64,000 nucleotides of DNA from Macrostomum hystrix (taxonomy: Eukaryota > Platyhelminthes > Macrostomidae): the NCBI GenBank assembly GCA_950097015.1, contig CATNEN010000015.1, positions 1,843,501-1,907,500 of the forward strand, given 5' to 3'. The notes under the pieces are model-generated. The model did no database searches. It saw only the letters and a list, made by a program, of their open reading frames with translations, and was not told where the DNA came from. Of the stretch, positions 12,001-24,420 are shown piece after piece. The translations under genes were made by a program, and so were the position numbers. Within the stretch, counting starts at the first letter, position 1. Every line of letters starts with the position of its first letter.

Positions 12001-15000
12001 AGGATTATCCTACAGTAAAGAATCCCAATGGAGAGGATTATCCTACAGTAAAGAATCCCAATGGAGAGGATTTTCCTACAGTAAAGAATCCCAATGGAGA
12101 GGATTATCCTACAGTAAAGAATCCCAATGGAGAGGATTATCCTACAGTAAAGAATCCCAATGGAGAGGATTATCCTACTGTAAAGAATCCCAATGGAGAG
12201 GATTATCCTACAGTAAAGAATCCCAATGGAGAGGATTATCCTACAGTAAGAATCCCAATTGAGAGGATTATCCTACAGTAAAGAATCCCAATGGAGAGGA
12301 TTATCCTACATTAAGAATCCCAATGGAGAGGATTATCCTACAGTAAGAATCCCAATTGAGAGGATTATCCTACAGTAAAGAATCCCAATGGAGAGGATTT
12401 TCCTACAGTAAAGAATCCCAATGGAGAGGATTATCCTACAGTAAGAATCCCAATGGAGAGGATTATCCTACAGTAAAGAATCCCAATGGAGAGGATTATC
12501 CTACAGTAAAGAATCCCAATGGAGAGGATTATCCTACAGTAAAGAATCCTAATGGAGAGGATTATCCTACAGTAAAGAATCCCAATGGAGAGGATTATCC
12601 TACAGTAAAGAATCCCAATGGAGAGGATTATCCTACAGTAAAGAATCCCAATGGAGAGGATTATCCTACTGTAAAGAATCCCAATGGAGAGGATTATCCT
12701 ACAGTAAAGAATCCCAATGGAGAGGATTATCCTACAGTAAAGAATCCCAATGGAGAGGATTATCCTACAGTAAGAATCCCAATTGAGAGGATTATCCTAC
12801 AGTAAAGAATCCCAATTGAGAGGATTATCCTACAGTAAGAATCCCAATTGAGAGGATTATCCTACAGTAAGAATCCCAATGGAGAGGATTATCCTACAGT
12901 AAAGAATCCCAATGGAGAGGATTTTCCTACAGTAAAGAATCCCAATGGAGAGGATTATCCTACAGTAAAGAATCCCAATGGAGAGGATTTTCCTACAGTA
13001 AAGAATCCCAATGGAGAGGATTTTCCTACAGTAAAGAATCCCAATGGAGAGGATTATCCTACAGTAAAGAATCCCAATGGAGAGGATTATCCTACAGTAA
13101 AGAATCCCAATGGAGAGGATTATCCTACAGTAAAGAATCCCAATGGAGAGGATTATCCTACTGTAAAGAATCCCAATTGAGAGGATTATCCTACAGTAAA
13201 GAATCCCAATGGAGAGGATTATCCTACAGTAAGAATCCCAATGGAGAGGATTATCCTACAGTAAAGAATCCCAATGGAGAGGATTATCCTACAGTAAAGA
13301 ATCCCAATGGAGAGGATTATCCTACAGTAAAGAATCCCAATGGAGAGGATTATCCTACTGTAAAGAATCCCAATGGAGAGGATTATCCTACTGTAAAGAA
13401 TCCCAATGGAGAGAATTATCCTACAGTAAGAATCCCAATGGAGAGGATTATCCTACTGTAAGAATCCCAATGGAGAGAATTATCCTACAGTAAAGAATCC
13501 CAATGGAGAGGATTATCCTACAGTAAAGAATCCCAATGGAGAGGATTATCCTACAGTAAGAATCCCAATGGAGAGGATTATCCTACAGTAAAGAATCCCA
13601 ATGGAGAGGATTATCCTACAGTAAAGAATCCCAATGGAGAGGATTATCCTACTGTAAAGAATCCCAATGGAGAGGATTATCCTACAGTAAAGAATCCCAA
13701 TGGAGAGGATTATCCTACAGTAAAGAATCCCAATGGAGAGGATTATCCTACAGTAAAGAATCCCAATGGAGAGGATTATCCTACAGTAAAGAATCCCAAT
13801 GGAGAGGATTATCCTACAGTAAGAATCCCAATGGAGAGGATTATCCTACTGTAAAGAATCCCAATGGAGAGGATTATCCTACAGTAAGAATCCCAATGGA
13901 GAGGATTATCCTACTGTAAAGAATCCCAATGGAGAGGATTATCCTACAGTAAAGAATCCCAATGGAGAGGATTATCCTACAGTAAAGAATCCCAATGGAG
14001 AGGATTATCCTACAGTAAGAATCCCAATGGAGAGGATTATCCTACAGTAAAGAATCCCAATGGAGAGGATTATCCTACAGTAAAGAATCCCAATGGAGAG
14101 GATTATCCTACAGTAAAGAATCCCAATGGAGAGGATTATCCTACAGTAAAGAATCCCAATGGAGAGGATTATCCTACTGTAAAGAATCCCAATGGAGAGG
14201 ATTATCCTACAGTAAAGAATCCCAATGGAGAGGATTATCCTACAGTAAGAATCCCAATTGAGAGGATTATCCTACAGTAAAGAATCCCAATGGAGAGGAT
14301 TATCCTACATTAAGAATCCCAATGGAGAGGATTTTCCTACAGTAAAGAATCCCAATGGAGAGGATTTTCCTACAGTAAAGAATCCCAATGGAGAGGATTA
14401 TCCTACAGTAAAGAATCCCAATGGAGAGGATTATCCTACAGTAAGAATCCCAATGGAGAGGATTATCCTACAGTAAAGAATCCCAATGGAGAGGATTATC
14501 CTACAGTAAAGAATCCCAATGGAGAGGATTATCCTACAGTAAGAATCCCAATGGAGAGGATTATCCTACAGTAAAGAATCCCAATGGAGAGGATTATCCT
14601 ACAGTAAAGAATCCCAATGGAGAGGATTATCCTACAGTAAAGAATCCCAATGGAGAGGATTATCCTACAGTAAAGAATCCTAATGGAGAGGATTATCCTA
14701 CAGTAAAGAATCCCAATGGAGAGGATTATCCTACATTAAAGAATCCCAATGGAGAGGATTATCCTACAGTAAGAATCCCAATGGAGAGGATTATCCTACA
14801 GTAAAGAATCCCAATGGAGAGGATTATCCTACAGTAAAGAATCCCAATGGAGAGGATTATCCTACAGTAAAGAATCCCAATGGAGAGGATTATCCTACAG
14901 TAAAGAATCCCAATGGAGAGGATTATCCTACAGTAAAGAATCCCAATGGAGAGGATTATCCTACAGTAAAGAATCCCAATGGAGAGGATTATCCTACAGT

Positions 15001-18000
15001 AAAGAATCCCAATGGAGAGAATTATCCTACAGTAAAGAATCCCAATGGAGAGGATTATCCTACAGTAAAGAATCCCAATGGAGAGAATTATCCTACAGTA
15101 AGAATCCCAATGGAGAGGATTATCCTACTGTAAAGAATCCCAATGGAGAGGATTATCCTACAGTAAAGAATCCCAATGGAGAGGATTTTCCTACAGTAAA
15201 GAATCCCAATGGAGAGGATTATCCTACAGTAAGAATCCCAATGGAGAGGATTATCCTACAGTAAGAATCCCAATGGAGAGGATTATCCTACAGTAAAGAA
15301 TCCCAATGGAGAGGATTATCCTACTGTAAAGAATCCCAATGGAGAGGATTATCCTACAGTAAAGAATCCCAATGGAGAGGATTATCCTACAGTAAAGAAT
15401 CCCAATGGAGAGGATTATCCTACAGTAAGAATCCCAATGGAGAGGATTATCCTACAGTAAAGAATCCCAATGGAGAGGATTTTCCTACAGTAAAGAATCC
15501 CAATGGAGAGGATTATCCTACAGTAAGAATCCCAATGGAGAGGATTATCCTACAGTAAGAATCCCAATGGAGAGGATTATCCTACTGTAAAGAATCCCAA
15601 TGGAGAGGATTATCCTACAGTAAGAATCCCAATGGAGAGGATTATCCTACAGTAAGAATCCCAATGGAGAGGATTATCCTACTGTAAAGAATCCCAATGG
15701 AGAGGATTATCCTACTGTAAAGAATCCCAATGGAGAGGATTATCCTACAGTAAAGAATCCCAATGGAGAGGATTTTCCTACTGTAAAGAATCCCAATGGA
15801 GAGGATTATCCTACTGTAAAGAATCCCAATGGAGAGGATTATCCTACAGTAAAGAATCCCAATGGAGAGGATTATCCTACAGTAAAGAATCCCAATGGAG
15901 AGGATTATCCTACAGTAAAGAATCCCAATGGAGAGGATTATCCTACAGTAAAGAATCCCAATGGAGAGGATTATCCTACAGTAAAGAATCCCAATGGAGA
16001 GGATTATCCTACAGTAAAGAATCCCAATGGAGAGGATTATCCTACAGTAAGAATCCCAATGGAGAGGATTTTCCTACAGTAAAGAATCCCAATGGAGAGG
16101 ATTATCCTACAGTAAAGAATCCCAATGGAGAGAATTATCCTACTGTAAGAATCCCAATGGAGAGGATTATCCTACTGTAAGAATCCCAATGGAGAGGATT
16201 ATCCTACTGTAAGAATCCCAATGGAGAGGATTATCCTACTGTAAGAATCCCAATGGAGAGGATTATCCTACTGTAAGAATCCCAATGGAGAGGATTATCC
16301 TACAGTAAGAATCCCAATGGAGAGGATTATCCTACATTAAAGAATCCCAATGGAGAGGATTATCCTACAGTAAAGAATCCCAATGGAGAGGATTATCCTA
16401 CAGTAAAGAATCCCAATGGAGAGGATTATCCTACAGTAAAGAATCCCAATGGAGAGGATTATCCTACAGTAAAGAATCCCAATGGAGAGGATTATCCTAC
16501 AGTAAAGAATCCCAATGGAGAGGATTATCCTACAGTAAAGAATCCCAATGGAGAGGATTATCCTACAGTAAAGAATCCCAATGGAGAGGATTATCCTACA
16601 GTAAAGAATCCCAATGGAGAGGATTATCCTACAGTAAAGAATCCCAATGGAGAGGATTATCCTACAGTAAAGAATCCCAATGGAGAGGATTATCCTACAG
16701 TAAAGAATCCCAATGGAGAGGATTATCCTACAGTAAAGAATCCCAATGGAGAGGATTATCCTACAGTAAAGAATCCCAATGGAGAGAATTATCCTACAGT
16801 AAAGAATCCCAATGGAGAGGATTATCCTACAGTAAAGAATCCCAATGGAGAGGATTATCCTACTGTAAAGAATCCCAATGGAGAGGATTATCCTACAGTA
16901 AAGAATCCCAATGGAGAGGATTATCCTACAGTAAAGAATCCCAATGGAGAGAATTATCCTACAGTAAGAATCCCAATGGAGAGGATTTTCCTACAGTAAA
17001 GAATCCCAATGGAGAGGATTATCCTACAGTAAGAATCCCAATGGAGAGGATTATCCTACAGTAAGAATCCCAATGGAGAGGATTATCCTACAGTAAAGAA
17101 TCCCAATGGAGAGGATTATCCTACAGTAAAGAATCCCAATGGAGAGGATTATCCTACAGTAAGAATCCCAATGGAGAGGATTATCCTACAGTAAAGAATC
17201 CCAATGGAGAGGATTATCCTACAGTAAAGAATCCCAATGGAGAGGATTATCCTACAGTAAAGAATCCCAATGGAGAGGATTATCCTACAGTAAGAATCCC
17301 AATGGAGAGGATTATCCTACAGTAAGAATCCCAATGGAGAGGATTATCCTACTGTAAAGAATCCCAATGGAGAGGATTATCCTACAGTAAAGAATCCCAA
17401 TGGAGAGGATTATCCTACAGTAAAGAATCCCAATGGAGAGGATTATCCTACAGTAAAGAATCCCAATGGAGAGGATTATCCTACAGTAAAGAATCCTAAT
17501 GGAGAGGATTATCCTACAGTAAAGAATCCCAATGGAGAGGATTATCCTACAGTAAAGAATCCCAATGGAGAGGATTATCCTACAGTAAAGAATCCCAATG
17601 GAGAGGATTATCCTACAGTAAAGAATCCCAATGGAGAGGATTATCCTACAGTAAAGAATCCCAATGGAGAGGATTATCCTACAGTAAAGAATCCCAATGG
17701 AGAGGATTATCCTACAGTAAGAATCCCAATGGAGAGGATTATCCTACAGTAAAGAATCCCAATGGAGAGGATTATCCTACAGTAAAGAATCCCAATGGAG
17801 AGGATTATCCTACAGTAAAGAATCCCAATGGAGAGGATTATCCTACAGTAAAGAATCCCAATGGAGAGGATTATCCTACAGTAAAGAATCCCAATGGAGA
17901 GGATTATCCTACAGTAAAGAATCCCAATGGAGAGGATTATCCTACAGTAAGAATCCCAATGGAGAGGATTATCCTACAGTAAAGAATCCCAATGGAGAGG

Positions 18001-19137
18001 ATTATCCTACAGTAAAGAATCCCAATGGAGAGGATTATCCTACAGTAAGAATCCCAATGGAGAGGATTATCCTATAGTAAAGAATCCCAATGGAGAGGAT
18101 TATCCTACTGTAAAGAATCCCAATGGAGAGGATTATCCTACAGTAAAGAATCCCAATGGAGAGGATTATCCTACTGTAAGAATCCCAATGGAGAGGATTA
18201 TCCTACAGTAAAGAATCCCAATGGAGAGGATTATCCTACAGTAAGAATCCCAATGGAGAGGATTATCCTACAGTAAAGAATCCCAATGGAGAGGATTATC
18301 CTACTGTAAAGAATCCCAATGGAGAGGATTATCCTACAGTAAAGAATCCCAATGGAGAGGATTATCCTACTGTAAGAATCCCAATGGAGAGGATTATCCT
18401 ACAGTAAAGAATCCCAATGGAGAGGATTATCCTACAGTAAGAATCCCAATGGAGAGGATTATCCTACAGTAAAGAATCCCAATGGAGAGGATTATCCTAC
18501 AGTAAAGAATCCCAATGGAGAGGATTATCCTACAGTAAAGAATCCCAATGGAGAGGATTATCCTACAGTAAAGAATCCCAATGGAGAGGATTATCCTACT
18601 GTAAAGAATCCCAATGGAGAGGATTATCCTACAGTAAAGAATCCCAATGGAGAGGATTTTCCTACAGTAAAGAATCCCAATGGAGAGGATTATCCTACAG
18701 TAAAGAATCCCAATGGAGAGGATTATCCTACAGTAAAGAATCCCAATGGAGAGGATTATCCTACAGTAAAGAATCCCAATGGAGAGGATTATCCTACAGT
18801 AAAGAATCCCAATGGAGAGGATTATCCTACAGTAAAGAATCCCAATGGAGAGGATTATCCTACAGTAAGAATCCCAATGGAGAGGATTATCCTACAGTAA
18901 AGAATCCCAATGGAGAGGATTATCCTACAGTAAAGAATCCCAATGGAGAGGATTTTCCTACAGTAAAGAATCCCAATGGAGAGGATTATCCTACAGTAAA
19001 GAATCCCAATTGAGAGGATTATCCTACAGTAAAGAATCCCAATGGAGAGGATTATCCTACAGTAAAGAATCCCAATGGAGAGGATTATCCTACAGTAAAG
19101 AATCCCAATTGAGAGGATTATCCTACAGTAATGAACC
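9051..19137. repeat. 33-bp satellite array, about 305 copies
   Basis: A 10 kb tandem array of a 33-bp unit with core GAATCCCAATGGAGAGGAT. Variants: TACAGT or TACTGT, TTATCC or TTTTCC, CAATTG instead of CAATGG, and a 32-bp form missing one A (GTAAGAAT instead of GTAAAGAAT). The 33-bp form is a multiple of three, so two frames stay open (repeating KNPNGEDYPTV or SQWRGLSYSKE) until a 32-bp unit shifts the frame. It begins about 67 bp after the channel stop codon and ends with a decayed unit at about 19137. I see no sign that it is coding. Confidence 0.97.
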
Positions 19138-19562
19138 CGAAAAGGGAATTAGCCTAAAATTAATAGAATCAAATAACAGGACAGTATCCTACTATTATGT
19201 AAAAATGATGGAAAGAAAGGCTATATATTTCCTTTTCTGGTTCATTTTTAACTTGGCCAGTCAGTCGTTTCCTTCCAATGTCAAATGTTTGTCTGTTTAC
19301 TTCAATGCGCTGTTCGACCCAGCCCTTGACTGGTTGGTCTTGGGCAAAATATACACAGAATTAACTAAAGTATTGCTGAGCATAGTTTGGTGATTGACTT
19401 ACAGAAATCTTTATATTTTTTGTATTTTTTTTGTTTTTATATTATGCTTTCTATTGATAATAAATAATGTTGTTTACCAATTAAAAGAATTTAATTAATG
19501 TACTTTCTTGTTTAACAGCTTCAATATCTCTACCTGGGACCAATTGGTCTCCACGCCTTCCT
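19138..19562. other. unique AT-rich spacer between two satellites
   Basis: Ordinary AT-rich sequence with an AATAAA-type motif near 19460 (GATAATAAATAATG on +). This could serve as a distal poly(A) site for the channel gene if transcription crosses the 33-bp array. No gene was recognised. Confidence 0.5.
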
Positions 19563-20205
19563 CAAACCGTAGCTCTTCCTCTACCCTTCCTCTACCCTTC
19601 TTCTAACCCTTCCTCTACCCTTCCTCTACCCTTCCTCTACCCTTCCTCTACCCTTCTTCCAACCCTTCCTCTACCCTTCCTCTACCCTTAATCTACCCTT
19701 CCTCTACCCTTCCTCTACCCTTCTTCTAACCATTCCTCTACCCTTTTTCTAACCCTTCCTCTACCCTTCCTCTACCCTTCCTCTACCCTTCCTCTACCCT
19801 TCCTCTACCCTTCCTCTACCCTTCCTCTACCCTTAATCTACCCTTCCTCTATCCTTCCTCTACCCTTCCTCTACCCTTCTTCCAGCCCTTCCTCTACCCT
19901 TCCTCTACCCTTAATCTACCCTTCCTCTACCCTTCCTCTACCCTTCTTCTAACCATTCCTCTACCCTTTTTCTAACCCTTCCTCTACCCTTCCTCTACCC
20001 TTCCTCTACCCTTCCTCTACCCTTCCTCTACCCTTCCTCTACCCTTAATCTACCCTTCCTCTATCCTTCCTCTACCCTTAATCTACCCTTCCTCTACCCT
20101 TCCTCTACCCTTCCTCTACCCTTCTTTTAACCCTTCCTCTACCCTTCCTCTATCCTTCCTCTACCCTTAATCTACCCTTCCTCTATCCTTCATCTACCCA
20201 TCCTG
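19563..20205. repeat. 11-bp minisatellite
   Basis: Close to sixty copies of TTCCTCTACCC with variants TTCTTCTAACC and TTAATCTACCC. A block of variants recurs near 19660-19760 and 19890-19990 as a higher-order repeat. The array stops about 17 bp from the stop codon of the phosphatase gene on the other strand, so it forms most of that gene's 3' flank. Confidence 0.95.
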
Positions 20206-20221
20206 CAGTGCTTTCAGTCGC

Positions 20222-22093
20222 TTAAATCGCCAATTTCTCAAACGGTCCGTGCCGGCGCTGCACCAGGCTGAAGCTGTCAATCACTTTGCCTTGCTGGTCG
20301 TCGCTGACTTGCTCAAAGAAGGCGTGGCTGGAGTTGGCGAAGCGAATCCTCGTGTAGCCGTAGTCCGTGCTGCGAAACACCGAGAATCTCGGAGGCTTCT
20401 TCACAAAGTATGCATGCTTCTCCTTGTTGCCAGCTGTGCCTGTAATCAGGTGCACAGTGGCCTGCGGATCAACGTAGGTGAGAGGATCCGCTGTCTGACC
20501 AATCACGGAGCCATTGTACACAGGCCAGGTGCGCTCGTAGGAATGCTCGTGGCCCCAGATGGCCAGGTCCACTCCGTACTTGGCTAGCAGCGGCTCCAGC
20601 GCCCACCGACCGCCTCCCAGGCCATTGCGCAGTGTTCTGGCGCCCCAGTCGCAGTCTCGACTGCTGTTATTCGAGCAGTACATCGGTCGATGACCAATCA
20701 GAACGATCCAAGGCGCCTGCAAGCGGTTCTGATTGGCCAGGCGAAGATCGTTATCTAGCCACCTGTACTGGCGAATCAGCTCGCTCGTGCCGTAGTTTGT
20801 GAAGAAGTAGAACTCGCTGCTAAAGCTCACCTGAGAGTGCGAAGGAATAATGATAATAATATTAACTGCAGGAGGACTGCAGGAAGCCAGATATCGATTC
20901 TGCCTATTCGGCTGATCCACACGCACACAGAGACTGTACGTATGATGCACACGCTCACACAGGTGTGTACAACTGGCCTGACTTTCTCATCGTCAGGCTG
21001 AAGGGCGTCAATTTCAAGGCTTCCAGGTGTTTCTATGCTATTCCGGGGGTTGTACCCTAGTGGTTAGAGCCTTGGACCTACGACTTAAAGGTCGGTGGTT
21101 CGATTCCGGAGTATATTGAGACAAAATTTATTTCATCAAGACGCTAAACTCTGTATTGATTCAGTTCACCCAGCTGTTAAATGGGTACCAGCATCAGCTG
21201 GGGTAATTGAGGGTAGGTATGGCGTCTCCCCAGTCCATGGACTGAACAGCCGTACGCAGCCTTCAGATACGCCACGCAATAACTCAAGTCTAATTATTTA
21301 CCAGGTGTACAGGCCCGATATTGATGGAGTAGAACATGTTCTGACTGTGGCCGGGCATGCTGAACCGGTTTCTGTAGTGCGAGAAGTTGTACTTTTCCTC
21401 GTGATTGCCGACGCAGGTCATGTAGGGCAGCCGGCTGGCTATGGGCTGCAGCATCTGCATGAACCGGTCGCCCACGGCTCCGTTCTCGTCCGGCATGTCG
21501 TAGGCGAAGTCGCCAACGTGCAGGATGGCGTCGTACATGCCCAGACGAGTGACGTCATCGTACAGGCGCGGCAGCGACTGCGCATTGTCCAGTCCGAAGT
21601 CGCCAAAGACGGCGAAGCTGCGCTCAGTCCGGCTGGCATTCGGCACGCGGAAGTCCACGGCTTCGGTCCAGGTGGAGCCGCCGCTGCTCACGCTGTAGTT
21701 GTAGTGCCCGGCGGAGGACAGGTTCGACAATCGGGCTCGATGAATCCATTGTGTGGATTTCAGTGGTCCGCCGTCAACGAATTCAGTGGACCGAGCAGTC
21801 CGCAGTTCCCAGGGTGTTTTGTCAGTCGCCTTGACGCTCCGGAATCGAACCAATGGGAGTGGCACCTTGGCTGCGGTGCTCCAGGTGACAACAATGTCCC
21901 GCTCGGTCTTGCCGAAGGACAGGTGAATGTTGCGAGGCTCTGAAGGCTCCTTGGGACTCGGCAGTGGAGGCACGCGGTACACCGGCAGCTCCTTGGATGT
22001 CGACACGATGTGGAATCTGCCAGAGCGAAAGACGTCTCGGCCGAGGACTGCGGCCACGCAGACCAGCAGAAGCGCTGCGTACAGGGCGGCCAT
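20222..22093 (-). CDS. purple acid phosphatase (ACP7-like), secreted, two exons
   Basis: Metallophosphoesterase of the purple acid phosphatase family, which hydrolyses phosphate monoesters with a binuclear metal centre. Exon 1 is 22093-21302 (264 codons) and exon 2 is 20830-20222 (202 codons plus stop), joined by GTAAAT and CTCAG splice sites in phase 0: 466 residues, a typical animal length. The start chosen is the Met opening MAALYAALLLVCVAAV, a clear signal peptide; an upstream in-frame Met at 22156 would bury that signal behind 21 residues. All five metal-ligand blocks are present: GDFG (D165), GDFAYD (D195, Y198), GNHE (N230, H231), IGHRP (H311) and WGHEHSYER (H358, H360). An N-terminal fibronectin-like domain precedes the catalytic part. 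The intron holds SINE material. Likely extracellular or lysosomal. Confidence 0.93.
20880..21046 (-). repeat. SINE fragment, copy C (phosphatase intron)
   Basis: On the + strand ATTCTGCCTATTCGGCTGA, then CACTCACACAGGTGTGTACA-like and CTTTCTCATCGTCAGGCTGA segments match the body and tail of SINE copy B in the same relative order. The tRNA head is missing. Confidence 0.65.
21049..21290 (+). repeat. tRNA-derived SINE, copy D (different head and body)
   Basis: The head GGGGGTTGTACCCTAGTGG leads to a perfect B box GGTTCGATTCC at 21097-21107. Its anticodon arm (GACCT pairing with AGGTC) is recognisable. The body contains CACCCAGCTGTTAAATGGGT, a type of motif I recall from tRNA-derived SINEs of invertebrates. 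It lies within the phosphatase intron, beside copy C. Confidence 0.72.
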
Positions 22094-22156
22094 GGCTCTC
22101 TGGGGACTGCAGGTCAAACTCTGCTTGTGTTGCTGCTTTAAACACCTGCTTGGCAT

Positions 22157-22532
22157 GACATCTTGTACGTTGATCTTTGCGGGTAATTAGCCTGGCCAAA
22201 GGGTCTTGAAAGCCAGCGGCTGTACTCTGCCCCGTGTACAACAACTGCGTGCATTTTCATATGCTAAGCAATTCAGCCTATCCAGTTTATCGATTTTAGC
22301 CACTTGGGGGGTAGCTTAGCTGACGCCGGCAATTGCATAGAACAGCGAGTGTCAGAACAGCCGTTCTGTTCAGAAACAGAAACAGAATTTCTGTTTAGCT
22401 TTTTAACTGTTGAGAAACTCCAGTCACTCACGCGATATGGAAAACATTTTAACAAATAGAAATATTTTCACAATGCTTTATTAGAAACAAAAACTTGCTT
22501 TGACAGGCTGCTTAGTTTAAACAAATGTGCAG
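22157..22532. other. 5' flank of phosphatase gene
   Basis: Presumed promoter region of the minus-strand phosphatase. No clear TATA box or repeat was recognised. Confidence 0.4.
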
Positions 22533-22790
22533 ACGTGTACACAAACATGAATGTAGACATGTACACAAACATGAATACAGACATGTACACAAACATGAAT
22601 ACAGATATGTACACAAACATGAATACAGACATGTACACAAACATGAATACAGACATGTACACAAACATGAATACAGACATGTACACAAACATGAATACAA
22701 ACCTGTACACAAACATGAATACAAACCTGTACACAAACATGAATACAGACATGTACACAAACATGAATACAGACATGTACACAAACATGG
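22533..22790. repeat. 24-bp minisatellite, left copy
   Basis: About ten and a half copies of a 24-bp unit with core TACACAAACATGAATACAGA. The identical unit recurs at 30807-30955, at the far side of the Gag-bearing block. Confidence 0.95.
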
Positions 22791-23514
22791 CCGGATGATT
22801 ATTTTCAAAAAACCACAGTCAGTCAGTCGACTAGAAAGTCGATTATCGATAAATCAGTTTAAATGGAGAAAATAAAGCTTGAGGTGTTGGCGCGCAGATA
22901 TAAATCAAATCCCCTTAAAGACTTTTAATAAGTCGTAGTCGGCAAAACCTCTTTCTTCAACACCTTTCCGAGTCGTCAAGTTAGGTTTAGATTTCGTTGA
23001 ATGTATTCAACACTCTCTAAATAACTTCTCAACTCAAACCATTTCCCTCCAACTCTGCAAGTGTATAGCCTCCCTATTGTTGAAATTTGTTGGAAATTCC
23101 TCAAGTCAATTGTTAAATCAGACGGCAAGTCTTCTAAACGAAGATTTCTCTACTCCCCCAACGTAGAGAATCCTGCAGGTTGTCTTCTAAAAAGACAATT
23201 CTGACTAATATTTTATCTTAGACGCTTTCACATATAGAACTTTTAGCAACAAAAAACTTTCTCAAATTAACACGAAATCCTATAGCTACGCATTATCCTC
23301 GCTTTTCCGCTGGGACAGCGTTTTTTTTTTCTTTAATCAAACTTCGTTCTCCCGACGCGGCTTTCCGTCGTGTGGTCCATGCATACAAACACGCGCGCTT
23401 ATTTCCCCAGTGCCTCCACTCTTCAATCAACAAAAAACTTTTTTGGAAAACTTTTTCGCCCAAATTAATTACCAGGCTCGACGCTGCGTTAGGCAAAAAA
23501 GCCTTTTTCTCATT

Positions 23515-23775
23515 TATTTTCGCAAAAATCCAATTACTTGCCCAGATCTCATTTCCTAGCTGTCAGCCTCACTTTCTCATTTATTTTCGCAAAAATCCAA
23601 TTACTTGCCCAGATTTCTCTTCATGTGAGCACAAATCTTATTTCCTAGCTGTCAGCCTCACTTTCTCGTAGATCGATCTCCAAAATCCAATTAACTGCTT
23701 TAGCCTTCTTTGCATGTGAACTCTACTCCTATTTCCTAGCTGTCAGCCACACTTTCTCGAAGAGCCATCACAAAA
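23515..23775 (+). repeat. about 75-bp direct repeats upstream of a TATA box
   Basis: Four progressively diverged copies share ATTTCCTAGCTGTCAGCC followed by ACTTTCTC and AAAATCCAATTA; the first two also share TTTTCGCAAAAATCCAATTA. They end about 80 bp before a TATA box, like the tandem enhancer repeats found in many LTR U3 regions. Confidence 0.8.
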
Positions 23776-23853
23776 TCCAATCAACCGCTTCAGCCTCCTT
23801 CGCATTTAATCAAAAATTTCATTTTCTGGCGGTCAACCGCAATTTCCCGTCAC

Positions 23854-23860
23854 TATAAAA
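23854..23860 (+). promoter_or_regulatory. TATA box of the Gag-bearing element
   Basis: TATAAAA, followed about 25-30 bp downstream by TTCACAGTCAATACTC, a plausible initiator. No matching copy of this promoter was found 3' of the gag frame, so it cannot be called an LTR from this window alone. Confidence 0.55.
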
Positions 23861-24141
23861 AGCCTTCACCCTCTATTCACAGTCAATACTCTCAAACCTA
23901 ATTCAACTCAGTCACTCTGCGCTCCTCTGCACTTCGACCTGCTTGCTGTATCCTTCGCCGTGTCCGCTGAAGATCTGCTAGTGTCATTCTGCTTGACGTC
24001 GGCCACGCCACTCTTCTCCGCTGCCGGAACCTCTAGCTGCCGACACACCCAGTTTGATCGCGGCCCCGTGACTACCTTCTCATCACATTTCTCTTTCTAT
24101 CTATATTTCTAGTCTCACTCTTCTTCCACTTTCTCTCCAAA

Positions 24142-24420
24142 ATGGACAAATCTTGTGCTCTACTCAACTTCTACACATACTGGCGTTATCTCTCCCTCTG
24201 TCCTAGTTCTCTTGAACGATTCATTCTTCTCCTAGGTGAGCTCGGGTGGGGTCCCATTCTAGCCGGCATCACTGGTAATCCTCCTCGGAAAGCCATCCTT
24301 ACTCTTCCCTCTACTATCATTCATCTCATTACTCTTTTTTATACCGTTTCTACAGTACTAACTTTATCATTTCTCATTCTTCGTCTGCTTCTTCAACCAC
24401 TTTTAACCAGACACATCTAA
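24142..24420 (+). CDS. small hydrophobic reading frame upstream of gag (92 aa, hypothetical)
   Basis: Begins MDKSCALLNFYTYWRYLS and has two hydrophobic stretches: a weaker one around ERFILLLGELGWGPILAGI and a strong one near the C-terminus (LITLFYTVSTVLTLSFLI). No family was recognised. It lies between the TATA box at 23854 and the gag frame at 25291 on the same strand, so it could be an accessory or leader peptide of that element. It may equally be a chance frame in pyrimidine-rich leader DNA, because T-rich sequence readily encodes Leu, Phe and Ser. Confidence 0.25.
   Translation: MDKSCALLNFYTYWRYLSLCPSSLERFILLLGELGWGPILAGITGNPPRKAILTLPSTIIHLITLFYTVSTVLTLSFLILRLLLQPLLTRHI

Noticed and set aside
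19563-20205. Interstitial telomeric repeat
   Set aside because: The CTACCC-containing 11-bp unit resembles telomeric CCCTAA only superficially; no run of the 6-bp telomere unit occurs.
21049-21115. A functional tRNA gene
   Set aside because: B box and anticodon arm are present but the acceptor and D arms do not pair properly, and a SINE body follows directly.
21094-22190. Plus-strand frames opposite the phosphatase gene
   Set aside because: Antisense shadows of exon 1; the minus strand carries all five metal-binding blocks.
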